Positions 12,801-27,200 of a stretch of 64,000 nucleotides of DNA are shown here, piece after piece. Source of the DNA: Shinisaurus crocodilurus. Taxonomy: Eukaryota; Chordata; Lepidosauria; Squamata; Shinisauridae. Each line of letters begins with the position of its first letter. Positions within the stretch are counted from its first letter, which is position 1. Below the pieces are notes generated by a model that ran no database searches, had not been told where the DNA came from, and saw nothing but the letters and a program-made list of their open reading frames with translations. The stretch covers positions 110,551,379-110,615,378 of the forward strand of contig CM037876.1 of NCBI GenBank assembly GCA_021292165.1, read 5' to 3'. Made by a program: the position numbers and the translations under genes.

Positions 12801-15800
12801 CAAGGCGGCTTTCATAATCCTCCTCCTCCTCCTCCTCCTCCTCTCCATTTTATCCTCACAACAACCCTGTGAAGTAGGTTAGGCTGAGAGTCAGTGACTG
12901 GCCCAAAGTCACCCAGTGAGTTTCATGGCTGAGCAGGGACTAGAACCCGGATCTCCGGAGTCCCAGTCCAGCACCCTTAGCACTACGCCACACTGGCTCA
13001 TTCTGTTCATTCTGTATTTGTACAACTTGGAGTATTGGTAGTATAAGGTCTGAGAATGGAGTTCTTATAGCACAGTGATGGCGAACCTATGGCACGGGTG
13101 CCACAGCTGGCACGCAAGGACCTCTCTGTGGGCACTCGAGCCATTGGTCACCAGATCGCGAAAAGATCGTCCCCTTCTGCAAAACACGAATGATCTTGTT
13201 CTTTCTCACAGTGTGGAACAGAATGATTTTATTCTAGAATTCCTGTTACAGAATTCTTTTCTACATTGTTATCACATTTAAAAGATTTTGAAGAATGATG
13301 CACAGAGCAAGGCTTGGATGTAAAGCCCTAACAGTTGACCTGAGTGCTGCATGTGTTGCTCTCAAACTAACGGAGTATGAGCCAAGGTTTGACAAATTAT
13401 CAGCACGCATGCAATAGCAAAAATCACATTAATTGTGCAAAAGCATGCCCAATGCAAACTTTTACCTAATGCAGTGTTTGCAGTCCAAGACATAAAGTGT
13501 TTAAAATGTGTTAAGCACGTTTCGTTTTCTTGTTTATCTTGCTCATCCTAGTACAGGTTGACTTTTACTTTTACTACCGTAATCCGACACCTGTAGAAGC
13601 AGGGAAAGGACCCGGGGTAAAGCTTGCCCCATACAATTTCAGTCTGGCATATAATCATTTTACAAGTTGAGAATCCCTTATCCAAAAATACATGTGCCTA
13701 ATTATTTAAAAAGTTTGTACAAATTCCCTTCAGGCTATGTGTACAATGTACAGTAATACCTTGGCTTGCAAGTAACTTGGTCTGAGAGCGTTTTGCAAGA
13801 CAAGCAAAAATTTTTTTAAAAATTGACTTGATAAATGAGCAAGGTCTTGCAAGACAAGTCGTAGGGATGTAACTGCTCGCCTCGAGCGAGCGTAGCGGGC
13901 CGAAATCGGCCCCGCTCACGCCTGCCAGAGACTTGCTTTGATATAAGAGTGTTTTGGATTACAAGCACGTTTCCGGAACGAATTATGCTCTCAATCCTGT
14001 AGTACTATAATAATTTTTTGAGTTGCTTTTTTTTTCAACAAAAAACTGTTTGTATCATTGAAAGCTCTGCTATTGTGTTTTTCTTTAAAGACAAAAGATG
14101 TTAATTAGTTCGGACAACTATATGAGTTGTTTTTCAGGTTTAATTGCAGTATTGGCACTTTGAAATAAATAAGTTGGTTTTGTGTTGCAGTTTGGGCACT
14201 CGGGCTCAAAAAGGTTCGCCATCACTGTTATAGCACTCAGACTACAATTCCCCCAAATCCCTCAAATTTCCAATTTTTCCTTTGGAAAAATGGAAAAACG
14301 TCCCTGGAGGAGGGAATGATTTTTTCAGTAAATTTTCCTGTCTCTCCCCCCCCCCCCCCGCTTCCAGACCTTCACAGGTCTATTATTCGCTCTACTAATT
14401 GAATCAATTAAACTCTCCAGCCCTTATCAATAACCTGAAGAGGCTCATGATATGCAATTATATTCTGCACAGCTAGCTGATTGGCTAGTTGGTGGAAGAT
14501 CTGTATTCTTAAAAGGCAAAATAATTTTGTTTGAGAGCTTGGAAAATGTAACATTTCCATAACAGAATATCACACTCATGGGAAAAGCTGTGGATGGTTT
14601 GTGATAAATGAGAAACTGATGGTAGGATCATATCACAAAAGTTGTTTACACTGAGCCTTTCAAATACGAAGTCCACCTATTTTAAAAGGTTTCACAACCA
14701 TGAGGACCAGAAATGCTTTTAAAATATCGCCGAGATTATTAAGATTTTATGACCATAGAGTAGGGGTAGGCATCGTGGTCCCTCTAGATCAGTGTTCCCC
14801 AACCTTGGGTCCCCAGATGTTTTTGGCCTACAACTCCCAGCATGCCCCAGCCAGCTATGGGAGTTGTAGGCCAAAAACATCTGGGGACATTGATCTAGAT
14901 GTTTTGGACTGCAACCCCCATGATCCCTGACATTTGGTAATGCTGGCTGGGGCTTATGGAAGTTGTAGTCCAACATGTATGGAGGGGAGGAGGTTGCTTA
15001 TTCCTGCCATAGAGTCTGCATACATTCCTTGGGAGCCATGTGAGAGTTACTAAGTCAGTGTTGCATATTGTCAGTTTAAATTATCCTCACCACGACTGAT
15101 TAGCAACCAGGTATTTCTGGCCACAAGTGATAGTTTCATGTGAGGAGATAATGTAAATGGGACTATTACCTGTGTTTTTCTTCTCCTGTATTCTGGCATC
15201 AATAGCTAAAAATAATATTTCAAGAAACTAAATGTGCTGTATGTACTATTTTCAGAAGAGCTAAAAGGACCTTTGGATGAGCATATCAAAAACTTCAATG
15301 TAAAACATCCTGGGCTGCTGAAAATTGTAAGACATCAGGAAAGAAAAGGTCTCTCGGAAGCTCGGATTTCTGGCTGGAAAGCATCCAGTGCAGATGTAGT
15401 GGTTATCTTGGATGCACATATCGAAGTCAATCTTGAATGGTAAGGCAAGAAGAGACGGACCACAAACAGAAATAATACTTAAAAAAAAAAAAGTAATTTG
15501 GCACTATTGATGGAAAGGTAGTATGATATAAAATGTATTCTACATAAATTTTCATTAGCTCTCATTATAGTCTTATATTGTGCACAGCTTGGTTCATGCT
15601 ACATGCAGGATATTTGACACTGTTGTTTTTTTCCTTCCCATGAAATATGTCTAATGCATATTTTCCACCTCTCTTTGCTCACATGGGTTGGCTTATGCTA
15701 AGATAAATAAGCTGACTCTCAAAATCCATAGGGAGTATATGTTTGCCACCTATCTATTTATTTCTATTTTTCCCTATCTTCAAAGTTCAGACTAGATTTC

Positions 15801-18800
15801 AAAAATGCAAAAGCCAAACACATGTATGTATTGATGTGTCATAGTGAAAGTCCAACGTATGATGACTATTATTGATATTCAAATATGTGAGGCACTGGTG
15901 TGTGTCTTGAACTGCAGTTGCCTTACACTGCCAGGCTCTGGTGCCTTACTTCCTATGCCATCAGCATTCTGTTTCTTCTACTGCAAACCTGGTATACTGG
16001 GCTCCAGGCTTCCAAGGATGCCGTCTAGGTTGCAGTAGCAGTCCACCTGAGCAGCCAGCCATCCGATCCCAATGGCCATTCCTGGCCCATCAGGCTCTTA
16101 GAACTTGCTCCTCAGTCAGAACAACCTATCTCTGGTATGGCTACCTAAGATCCTGCTCCCTTTTCCTGATGCGTGCCATGGATCTTGATAGGTATCTACT
16201 TACCTTTAGCTATATACCTGTCTCTCTGACCTCTCCGATCCTTGTCTGCTCATGTTAGGACTGCCATATTCCAGATCTCCAGCTCTGAGCAACCCTACTT
16301 GCATATTATACAGATAGTCAAGGCTCTAGTCGCACTATGGAATGGTGAGACACAACGGACTGTTGACATGATAGCTCCCGAGTGCCCTCTATGGCACAGT
16401 GGTGCCTGAGGTGCTCCCTGGTTCTCTGGTGAGCTCTGGCTGATGAAATGGGCTGGGAGACGGCTAGAGAGAAAGTGGTGTAAAACTCATTGTGAGGCCA
16501 ACCAGACGTAGATTCATAGATCATAGAGTTGGAAGGGGCCTACAAGGCCATCGAGTCCAACCCCGCTCATAATCGCACCTACTACATGGTGGTGAGGTCA
16601 GCAAAGAAAGTCTACTTTGCTGCCTCCATTGAATCCTCAAGTAGCTGTCCAGCAGGGCTGTTCTGGGTGGTTCAGGGTTTGTTGTCATCTTCCCCAGTAA
16701 ATCCTATGTTGGAGCCCTCGAAGGCCTGCTATGATAATTTTGCGAGGCACTTTGAGGATAAAATGGCTCTGCTTCATGCCAACTTGAATAGTGCTTGCAG
16801 TACAATATCTAGTGAGGTGTCCAGTGCACCGTCTGGTTCAGCTGTATGGGATCAGTTTCAACTTTTGAGGCCTGAGGATGCAGCTGACCTACAACCTGCT
16901 CTCTCGACTCTTGCCAATCCTGGCTTATTTGAACTGGCCATGCGGGATGGTGGTGGTGGTTGGCCGAGTGGATCCAGGGAGTGGTGAATGTGGCTTTGCA
17001 TGATGGAGTGGTGCCCCCACTGCCTTGAAGGAGCTGGCAGTACATCCATTCCTGAAAAAGTTGTCCCTGGATCCAGTGGTTTATACCAGCCGCTGCCCAG
17101 TCACTAATACACCTCTTTTGGGCAAGGTGTTTGAGAGGGTAGTAGCTGGGCAACTGGCAATTGCAGATGTTCTTGGAGGACACTGATTATCTTGTCCCAT
17201 TTCAGTCTGGGTTCAGGCCTGGTTTTGGGACAGAATCAGCCTTGGTTACCCTGATGGATGACCTCTTGTGGGAGAGAGACAGAGGGAGTGCAACTCTGTT
17301 GATCCTGCTTGATCTCTCAGCGGCTTTTGATACTGTTGACCATGGTATTCTTTTGGATTGTTTTTGTGAGTTGGGAATTGGAGGCACTGTGCTACAGTGA
17401 TGCTGCTCCTATTTCCAGGAATGGTTCCAGAAAGTTACATTGGTGGACTGTGCCTACGCTCCTTGGCAATTATGCTGTGGGGTGCCACAGGGTACCATCT
17501 TGTCCCCCGTTAACATTTATATGAAGCTGCTGGGGGTGGTCATTAGGAGATTTGGGGCAAAGTGTCATCAGTATGCTGATAACACCCAGCTGTATCTCTC
17601 TGTAACATCTGAATCAGGAGAGGCCATACAACATGTTCTGAACCAGTGCTTGGACGCAGTGATGGGCTGGATGAGGGCCAACAAACTGAGACTGAATCCT
17701 GACAAGACAGAGACTCTATGGGTGGGTGGTTCCCATTGGGGAGTTATTCTAGATGGGGTTGCATTCCCTCAGAAACAACAGGTACGTCATTTGGGGGTGC
17801 TCCTGGATTCATCATTGTCATTAGAGACCCAAGTGGCTTCTGTGGCAAGGAGCTCCTATTACCAATACCAACTGCAGTTGGTATGTCAGATACGGCCTTT
17901 CCTAGGCAGGGATAGCCTGGCCACTGTAGTCCATGCATTGGTAAACTCATGTTTAGATTACTGCAATGCGCTTTATGTTGGGCTGCCCTCGTGCTTGGTC
18001 CGAAAGCTGTAGCTGGTGCAGAATGTGGCAGCCAGGATGCTGAGTGGAGAGCTCTGTTGTGCACATAGTACACCGATGCTGAAGCAATTGCACTCGATAC
18101 CTATTAGCTATTGAGATATGTACAAGGTCTTGCTGTTGGCACATAAAGCCCTGAACAGCCTGGCAGATCGCGTTCCCCAGTACAGACCTGTGTGAGCATT
18201 AAGATCATCGGAGGAGGTCTTGCGGGTTGTACCATGACCTGCAGTTGGCCATCTCGCGACAACCGGGGAGCGGGCCTTCTCCATGGTGGTGCCCAGTTCA
18301 TGGACCGATCTCCCACCTAGTATTCAGGAGGCACCAGCTGAGGTAAACCTCGATAGTCTGGAGACATCATTGCTTTAGGCACCAATTAAAGACTCATTTC
18401 TTTACCCAGGCCTTTCCTGAATGAGTGTGCTGCACATCCTGTTTGCTTGTAATTGTGTGTTGTAGTGGTTTTAATTGGTTTTAATGTTTTATATAAATGT
18501 TTTATTAATTATTATGCATTGTAATGCATATCACAATGTATTTTTTTTTAATTTTCGGTATATAAATCTATTAAATAAATAAACAAACAAATAAATAAAT
18601 AGAATAGTTTGCTAATTTTATTTCAGATTAGTGTGCACATGGGGGGGGGGTTGCCTAGCTGTTGTTTTTTAAGTGTATCTGTGTATTACTTCATTTATTT
18701 GATCGTTTTGGTGAGTGTGTGTGTGTAGTGTGTTATTTTGCTTGGTTAGGTTTTTTGGGATGATATTTGGTTTGTGTGTGTGCACGCACGTGTGAGTTTT

Positions 18801-21212
18801 CTGTCTGTGTTTACTGTGTAGGTGTTTTGCCTCTGCGTGGTGGTGTGTGTTTGTTTGTTTCTCTGAGCATCACCAATTTGCCTTCTGTGAAATGGGTATT
18901 TTTGTTGTGCTTTGCGACGGCAAATATGTGATTTGGCATTTGTGGTTCAGTTCCTACTTCTGCCATGTACTCAGTTTCTTGACCAAATTACTTGTCTCTG
19001 AGTCTCATCAGTTTGCCTTCTGTGAAATAGGTGTTGCAGCAGAAAAGTGTGGTTTCAAAATAATGGTTTTGTGTTTTGGAACTCAGACCCATTTCTGCCT
19101 TGTACTTAGGTCTTGGGCAAATTATTTTTCTTTTAGCCTCACCAGTTTGCCTCCTGGGAAATGGGTGGCTTGTCAGCCATTTTGTGAATGGGCAACTGAT
19201 CATTGCGATCATTTTTGAGAGCACCCACAACACAATATCAAAATTCCAAATGTGCCCACCAGTCTCCAAAGGTTGGGGAACTCTGTCTACAGCAGGGCTC
19301 TCCAACCTTGGGTCCCCAGATGTTGCTGGCTGCAGCTCCCAGCATACCCAGCCCGCATGGCTAATGACAAGGGATTCTGGGAGCTGTAGTCCAGCAACAT
19401 CTGGGGACCCAAGGTTGGAGGGCCCTGGTCTAAAGTGATTGGCACAGGGCCACCTGAATTCAGCATTAGAGGAAATGATTAACATTCTCCAATGTTATCT
19501 CCGAGTTTTCAGACATTCAAAAAAATATTTCTAGGAATCTCAGCATTCATGTATGGATGCGGACAATTACTAAGTTTGAGATCTTTTTTTACTATAAATA
19601 TCTATGTATGTATACATTTATGTATTTATCTGCTATTCCAGCCTAAGTTGGGTCCCAGGGATGCTTAGAATAAAATCCATGAAAAAAGTTAAAACTATGG
19701 GGGGTTTTAACGCATAAAACTGACTTCTAAAAAATATGGGGCACGATCTAGCCTGTGGCAAAGGAGTGTGGAGGGAAGGTTGTGGACGTTCCACAGGTAA
19801 AAAAGCCCAGGGGCCAAATAGGCAATGCCAGCAGCACACACGCGGGAGCAGCAAGAGTTCAGATGCTCCCTCTCACCGAAGGTTCCTCGGTAAGCAGGCT
19901 GCCGTCAGCAAGCAAAGGCCCTGCATGTTCCCCATCTGGGCATCCAATGGCCTAGGCCAGTGTTCTCCAACCTTGGGTCCCCAGATGTTTTTGGCCTACA
20001 ACTCCCAGCATGCCCCAGCCAGCGTGGCTTTTGTTTTTTGTTTTTGGAGTTGTAGGCCAAAAACATCTGGGGACCCAAGGTTGGAGAACACTGGCCTAGG
20101 CTTACTCTTGTACTTAAGCGACTCCTCCGTGGAGCAGGAGTAAACTCAGCTCACATGACTCCAGCTGCCTCAGCAGCCAGGGAGGAGACAATCCATTCAA
20201 AGGGAAGGAGTTTGAAACCCTTACCAGAGTATCAGTGGATAACCAAGCCATACCCCACTGGATTGCAAAGCAGACTAGTTTCAGGCTGGTTTGTCCAGGT
20301 CTGAGAAAGCAGCTTAGTTATTAGCCTAATACAGTGATGGCGAACCTATGGCACACATGCCACAGCTGGCACACAGGGACCGCTCTGTGGGCATGCTTTG
20401 GGGGCCCAGAGCTCAAGAGCAGGGGGGTGAAGCCACTGAAGGACGGAGGCGGGCGGAGTGGCCGCTCCTGCCCATTGTGCATCGCCCGGCATCCTGCAGG
20501 CCGCTGCCTCTGCCAGGGAAGGGCCGAAAAGGTCCTCCCGGGGCGGGGTGGGCAGGCCTGGAGAGCTGCTGTTGCTCTGGCGACCGCCCAGACGGAGAGG
20601 CTGGCAGCCGGCTGGGAGCGCCTTTCGCTGTGGCCGGCGGCGGTAACATCACTGGGCGGTGCCAATGCTCCCTGCTGGCGGCGTGAGGCAGTGTCACGCC
20701 CCATGTGCGGGCTCAGGCCGTGATGCGGTGGGTGGGGCCAACGGGAGTGCCTGGTCCGGACCGCCTGCTCTTCGCAGGGCACGTGGGCCGCCTCCCTGCA
20801 GCCGGCACCGCCTCCGTGGCCCGGCCACAGCCCGAGGTGCAGTCCCTCGGGAAGCGAGCTTGTAGGTGATGCAGGGCTCTTCTTCGGCCCGGTGCTGCGG
20901 AGGGCAGCCCAGGCACGCCGGCAGCAAAGAGGCCGGAGTGGCTGGAGGGCTGCTGGGCCAAGTCCCACCTCAGGAGGCTCTGTGGGCGGCGGCGGTGCAG
21001 GCCAGGAGGCTGACCGGGTCCCTGGAGGAGGACAGCGGTGAGGAAAGGCAGGTCGCGCCTCGGGCACGCGCTCCCACACAGCGTGCTGGGTGGGAGGCGG
21101 CGATGGGGCCGGGCGGGCTGCGGAGCCTCGGGGGGCTTGTCTGTAGTGCCGGCATTTATTTATTTTTATTTTTATATTTGTTAATCGCCCATCTGGCATA
21201 AACACACATTGA

Positions 21213-21295
<83 letters not shown>

Positions 21296-24200
21296 TTAAT
21301 TGCTGTGTTTAAAGGTTTAATTCAGGTTTAATTGCAGTGTTGGTACTTTGAAATAAATAAGTTGGTTTTATATTGCAGTTTGGGCACTCGGGCTCAAAAA
21401 GGTTCGCCATCACTGGCCTAATATAATATCTGAACCAGCCGTCACAATTACCAAGAACCCCTTGCCATAGAGCTCCAGGAGCAACTAGTTTTACTAGAGA
21501 GCTACTTTCAGAAAGGAATGTGGGATAGTCAACCCAAGGTTCTTCCCATTCATCAAACTGACCCACCAGCAACTCCTCTTGCTGCAGCTGCTGGCTCTCT
21601 CCGTATTATCTTTTCCACCTCATTGTTGGTAATTGGGGGGTTAGTGGGAAGACCTCTGAGGCTAGATTTGGCCCAAAGTCAGCAGTTTCGAATCACTACT
21701 GTAGATTTCTCAGTACTGGTCTAAGTACTGCACCATCTACTCTAGTACCTTTGTTTGTATGGCAGGGTTTTTGCTGTAAGATCAAATGAATTCATTTGCT
21801 CCATTGCAGGGCTGAACCCATTCTGTCCCGAATAAAGGAAGACCGCACTGTTATCATATCACCAGTGTTTGATAAAATCAATTTTGATGATTTCCAACTT
21901 GTTCAGTATGCTGAGGCTGCACATGGATTTGACTGGGCCCTTTGGTGTCTCTATGAGGAAAGGCCAGAAGACTGGTATGCACTCAAAGATGAAACAGCAC
22001 CAATCCGGTAAGTCAGAATATTTTATTTATTTTATTTATTTATTATATTTATACTCCACCTTTTTTCCTGCAAGGAACCCAAGGCAGCTTACATAATCCT
22101 CCTCCTCTCCATTTTATCCTCACAACAACCCTGTGAGGTAGGTTAGGCTGAGAGTCAGTGACTGGCCCAAAGTCACCCAGTGAGTTCCATGGGCGAGCGG
22201 GGACTAGAACCCGGATCTCCCGAGTCCCAGTCCAACACTCTCACCGCTACGCCACCCTGGCTCTCATGTTTCACACTAAGGGACAGCTGCCAGTTGCCTT
22301 TGGAGGAAAGAAAACTGAAGTTTTTGCAACTTCTGTTTATTAACAAATATCTGTTGAGCATGTGGATGCAGACATGTGGGGGGGGTAGCGATGTGAAGGC
22401 CCAGGAGAAACCCGGAAAAAATTCAGAAACCCCTTTTTGTTTTTGTTTTTTTCTGAAGCCTTTTTGGTTCCCCCTCCCCCCCCTTGGAAAAAACGGATTA
22501 TGGAATGGTTTTTTTTCTGAATGATGAATAAAATGTTTCAGAGAAGGTTTTCATATATTTACTCCCCCAAAATGTTTCAAACTTGAGCACCATAAAGAGG
22601 CTCAGCAACTGATTTAGCAATGAAGACTTGCAATACAAAGGGAGTATGGCCATTGGCAACCCCCTTTAGAATAGAAAAAATGCTGAATAGCCACCATACT
22701 ATTATGTGCATTATTAATAGCATAACTCCTATGGAATGTCCACGGCAGTGAAGAATGGGGAAAAAAATCCCAAAAACTTAAATGATGAGACTTGTTCAAG
22801 TGGATGTCCATCTAAAAACCAATTAATTTTTTATTAGTACTTTTTGAGAATACTAAAACCTTGGTCTTATAGTTAATTGAAAGAGTTACTTTTTTACAAT
22901 AATTGGAAAATTCCTTTAGTAAACATTTTAAGCCTACTTGAGTTTGAGAAAGGAGAGCTGCATTGTTACCATAAAGTAGAATAAGCCCCCTGGTTTCTGC
23001 AAGTTTTGGTGCATGGAATTTTGGGGAACCAAAACAGGGAGCAAGATCTTTAATATACAGATTAAATTAAAGAGGACACCCCTGTTTAACTCCTCTAGAT
23101 TACAGAATTTGAAAGATGGCCTCCAACTCTGCATTGAATTTGCAAGGAAGTTTCCATACAATTGCTTTGCAAGATAAAGCAACCTTTTATCCATTGATGT
23201 ATTCTTTAATTTGGCCCACAGCTGCTCTCAAGGAATCAGATCGAAGGCCAGTTTAAGATCCACAAAGGCTACAAATAGCTTCTTACAGGCAAAGACAATA
23301 TATTTTTCCACCAGATGTGATAGAATAAAACAATGATCAATGGTAGAACAGCCATTTCTAAGTCCTGCCTGCTTCTTACCCAGAATGTTTTCTGTCTCAA
23401 GCCAAAACTTATACTTAGTATAAAGAAAGATGGAGTATAATTTTCCAATGACAGATAGAAGGTTTACTGGATTATAGTTAGAGGGGTCAGTTTACACCCC
23501 TTTTTATGAATTGGAATAATTATCACCTTATGCTAGATTTTAGGTATAACTCCAGTATTGTTAATAAAAGTAAAGAGAGCGGACAAAAGTGAGGCCTACC
23601 AATCAACATTGGCTTTGAGTAATTCAGGATCAGGATTCAAGAGGGATAAAGTCAGGATCAGGTGCTTTCCCTGTTTTCAGATGTAAGATCAAACCCCTAA
23701 CTTCCTGCATGGTGGTGCCCATTCAGGGAGCTCCAATACGTTTTCTACTCTTTGATCGATTAAGAGAATGTTTGTGAGTGTAAAGCGGGAAATAATGAGT
23801 CGAGACACAAATTGTGGGATAAATTAGGGCCACATTTATTCAATGATCAAAAGATCTGTGAAGGTAGAAGTGCGGGTGCTAACTAAAAAACTGGCCACTG
23901 GCTAATAGGCAGTACACAGGTGAAGCATCCAACTCCAAGGGGTGGCGCTGTAACTCGCCACCCCCCCAGTTTTACACTGCAATGGTGCTGGGAGGCCTTC
24001 CCACAGTCATCCCACTCATGGGGCTGCAAACTCTGATTCAGGTGAGGTGAGGTGGCCTCAAAGGCAAGCCTTATCTCTTTCATCTGAGCTGCAAAACTCA
24101 GCAATAGGGAGCCTCAGGACAAGCCAATCACCTAAAAGGTGCTATAGGATGATCACAGAACCCTAACCCGCTGCCTAATTCCCGCACTCACCTGCCACAG

Positions 24201-27200
24201 AGAGAGACAAGCCTCTGCTTAGTCGAATATCCCCCACCTGCGAGGAATACATTCAAGTAGGGCCCTTCTCAGATCAGTGAGGAATAGATCATTCCCGGCA
24301 TCAGACAAACAAACCCCATCTGGCTGGTACCACCTGTGAGCACAGATGGTGTGGCACCCATAGCCGTGAGAGCTGGGGAAGCCCCTACTATTTGCTGAGC
24401 TTGTGAGGTTGGAGGGGGGTGATCATCAGCCCACCGAGGACGTACGCTGCTGGCAGTGATTGCATGGCAGCGGGAGAGGATCCCATGTAGTGGACAACAA
24501 CCGGGGTGCCGCTGACATTAGGTTGCCCATGGGTCGAGGGATTTGGAGGAACAGGGGCTGCAAGTGCTGGAGGAAGGGCTGGGACTGAAATCATAGGCCT
24601 TCAAAAATAATAAAATATGATAGAACAAGTAACTTGAAAATTAAGATTTAAAAATTAGTTGGGTAAACAAATACACAAACTTAAAATTGCACTTTAAAAA
24701 TGATAAAATTTGATAAAACAAATAACTTAAAAATGAAATTTAAGATTAAAAAAACCCAAACTATCATTAAGAGAGGAAAAACTAAAACTCTGGTTTTGTT
24801 TGGTTTTTTTGCCCTAAATAAAATACCTTGTAATTACTGTGTAATTCACTTTAAAAAGAAAAAAAATATACCCCAAAGTCTAGGTCCTGTGCAGATTTCT
24901 TCAAATGTTTAAGATGAATCCTCACACCCCTGTGTATTTTGGTGTGATGAAAAAACACCTGGCTTGCTGAAGCCATAAAATCCTGTAGATTCCTGTATGA
25001 CTCAAAGTGTGAAGCTAAGTGCACCAAAGAAGTTACAAAACATGTAAAAGCTGCTTATATTGTAGCTGCAGTCTTCAAGAAATAATAAGAAGGGGAAAAA
25101 ATGCAAAGAATAAAATAGTGACACTGAAGCTCTGTAGTAAAACTCGATGGGGTGGAGTAGTGATCTCCTATAAAAGTTGACTAAAAAACAAAGAAGCTCT
25201 TCACTAACAGTAATAGTTGAGGATCTTAAAGTACCCAGAAGTGTAAGGAACACTGTACTTGATGAGGATGTCTTCTGGGTTCAGCTGCAGCAGAACTCCC
25301 TGAAGGTTCTAAAGCCAATTTCTTCAGCAATCACTGCATCTGAGTCAGACAATGCACTTTTGTCAGAAATTCCTTACCAAATGACCAAGATAAAACCAAC
25401 TGTTTTTGAGAATCTAAGTGTATCTCCACTTACAAGTACAGAAGAAAGTAAAGTGAAAGATTTTATTAAGAAATGGGCTGAAAACAACATAATGAAATGT
25501 AATAGGGATAAATGGCAAGTGCTTCACCTAGGAAAAAGAAACCAACTGCACAATTGCAGGATGGGGGATACTTGGCTCAACAACACTACAAGTGAGAAGG
25601 ATCTTGGAATTGTTGTAGATCACCAGCTGAATATGAGCCAGCAATGTGATGTGGCTGCAAAAAAGGCAAACACTGTTTTGGGCTGCATTAATAGAAATAT
25701 AGCTTCCAAATCACGGGAAGTACTAGTTCCCCTCTACTCAGCACTGAGTACTGCGTCCAGTTCTGGGCACCACACTTTAAGAAAGATGTAGACAAACTGG
25801 AGAGGGTTCAGAGGAGGGCAACAAAGATGATCAGGGGACTGGAAACAAAGCCTTATGAGGAGAGACTAAAAGAACTGGGCATGTTTAGCCTTCAGAGGAG
25901 AAGACTGAGGGGAGATATGATAGTGCTCTTCAAGTACTTGAAAGGTTGTCACAAAGAGGAGGGCCAGGATCTCTTCTCGATCATCCCAGTTTGCAGGACA
26001 TGGAATAATGGGCTCAAGTTACAGGAACCCAGATTCCACCTAAACAGGGCCACCATGTTCATTCTTTTAATTTTCTGTGCATATGTGTACTTTTCTAATA
26101 TACAGTAATACCTTGGATTGCAAGTAACTTGGTCTGAGAGCATTTTGCAAGACAAGCAAATTTTTAAAATAAATTTTGACTTGATAAACAAGTGCCGTCT
26201 TGCACTACAAGTCGTAGGGATGTAACTGCTCGCCTCGAGCGGGTGTAGCGGGCCAAAATTGGCCCCGCTCACGCCCACCAGAGACTCACTTTGATATAAG
26301 AGTGTTTTGGATTACAAGCATGGTTCCGGAACGAATTATGCTTGCAATCCAAGGTATTACTGTATAGTGCAATTCCTCCCTACTTTCTATGGCTTCTGTT
26401 CTTTTTGAACAAGTGATAGATATCCTTCAATTGCTATATTCCTCTCATGGGAGTCATCCCACCATGTCTCAGTTATACCTAACAAGTGATATTTACCTAC
26501 CATACTTGAATCAAGAGTTCAGGCAGGCTCGTCCTGTTTATTTCCCATGCTCTGCGCATTAGCGTAAAGATGTCGAAAGCCATGCACTTTAAGCTCCAAT
26601 GGCCTCCCTGCATTTCTGTAAAGAGGTTTAGCAGGCCTTCCTACAGCTGCTCTCCCAGTTCCTGCTACAGTGCATGAGGCCTTATCTGTAGTCCTTAGCT
26701 CTGGACTTCCATCTCCATCCCCCACAGGATTCAGTTTAAAGCCCTCCTGATGAAACTTGCCATTCTTCGGGCAAACTCCTTCTTCCCAGTCTTCGTGAGG
26801 TGCGGCCCACCTCCCACGTGCAGCCCTTCATCCAAAAAACATAAACCATGGTCCCAGAAAGCAAATCTCCAGTGACACCATCTTCATGTCCATGTTCGCC
26901 TGCAGAGTTTCTTCTTTATGTTTATATGTTATAACTATTATAAATACTCAGACCAGGTACAAATAACTTTAACGCCAAATCATACTTAATTCATTCCGTT
27001 CGTGACACCAAATGAAGTATCTCAGGGTTGTATAATCAAGACGAGGAGGGAGAGATTGGCAATCAGCTGGTGGTCAAAGAAATATATACAGAATATGTAC
27101 TTAGATTTAAGATTTTCAGGGGGCCAACATTGACAGATACAGACCAAAGACAAGTGATCTTAACCCCAAACCACCATTAATTACAAATACAGTGTTACAG

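Noticed and set aside
20321..21289. 322-codon frame on the - strand in the GC-rich part of the OC1-like hAT
   Set aside because: It runs through a (TC)n(AC)n tract, has open frames on several strands at once, and shows no protein family; high GC removes stop codons by chance.
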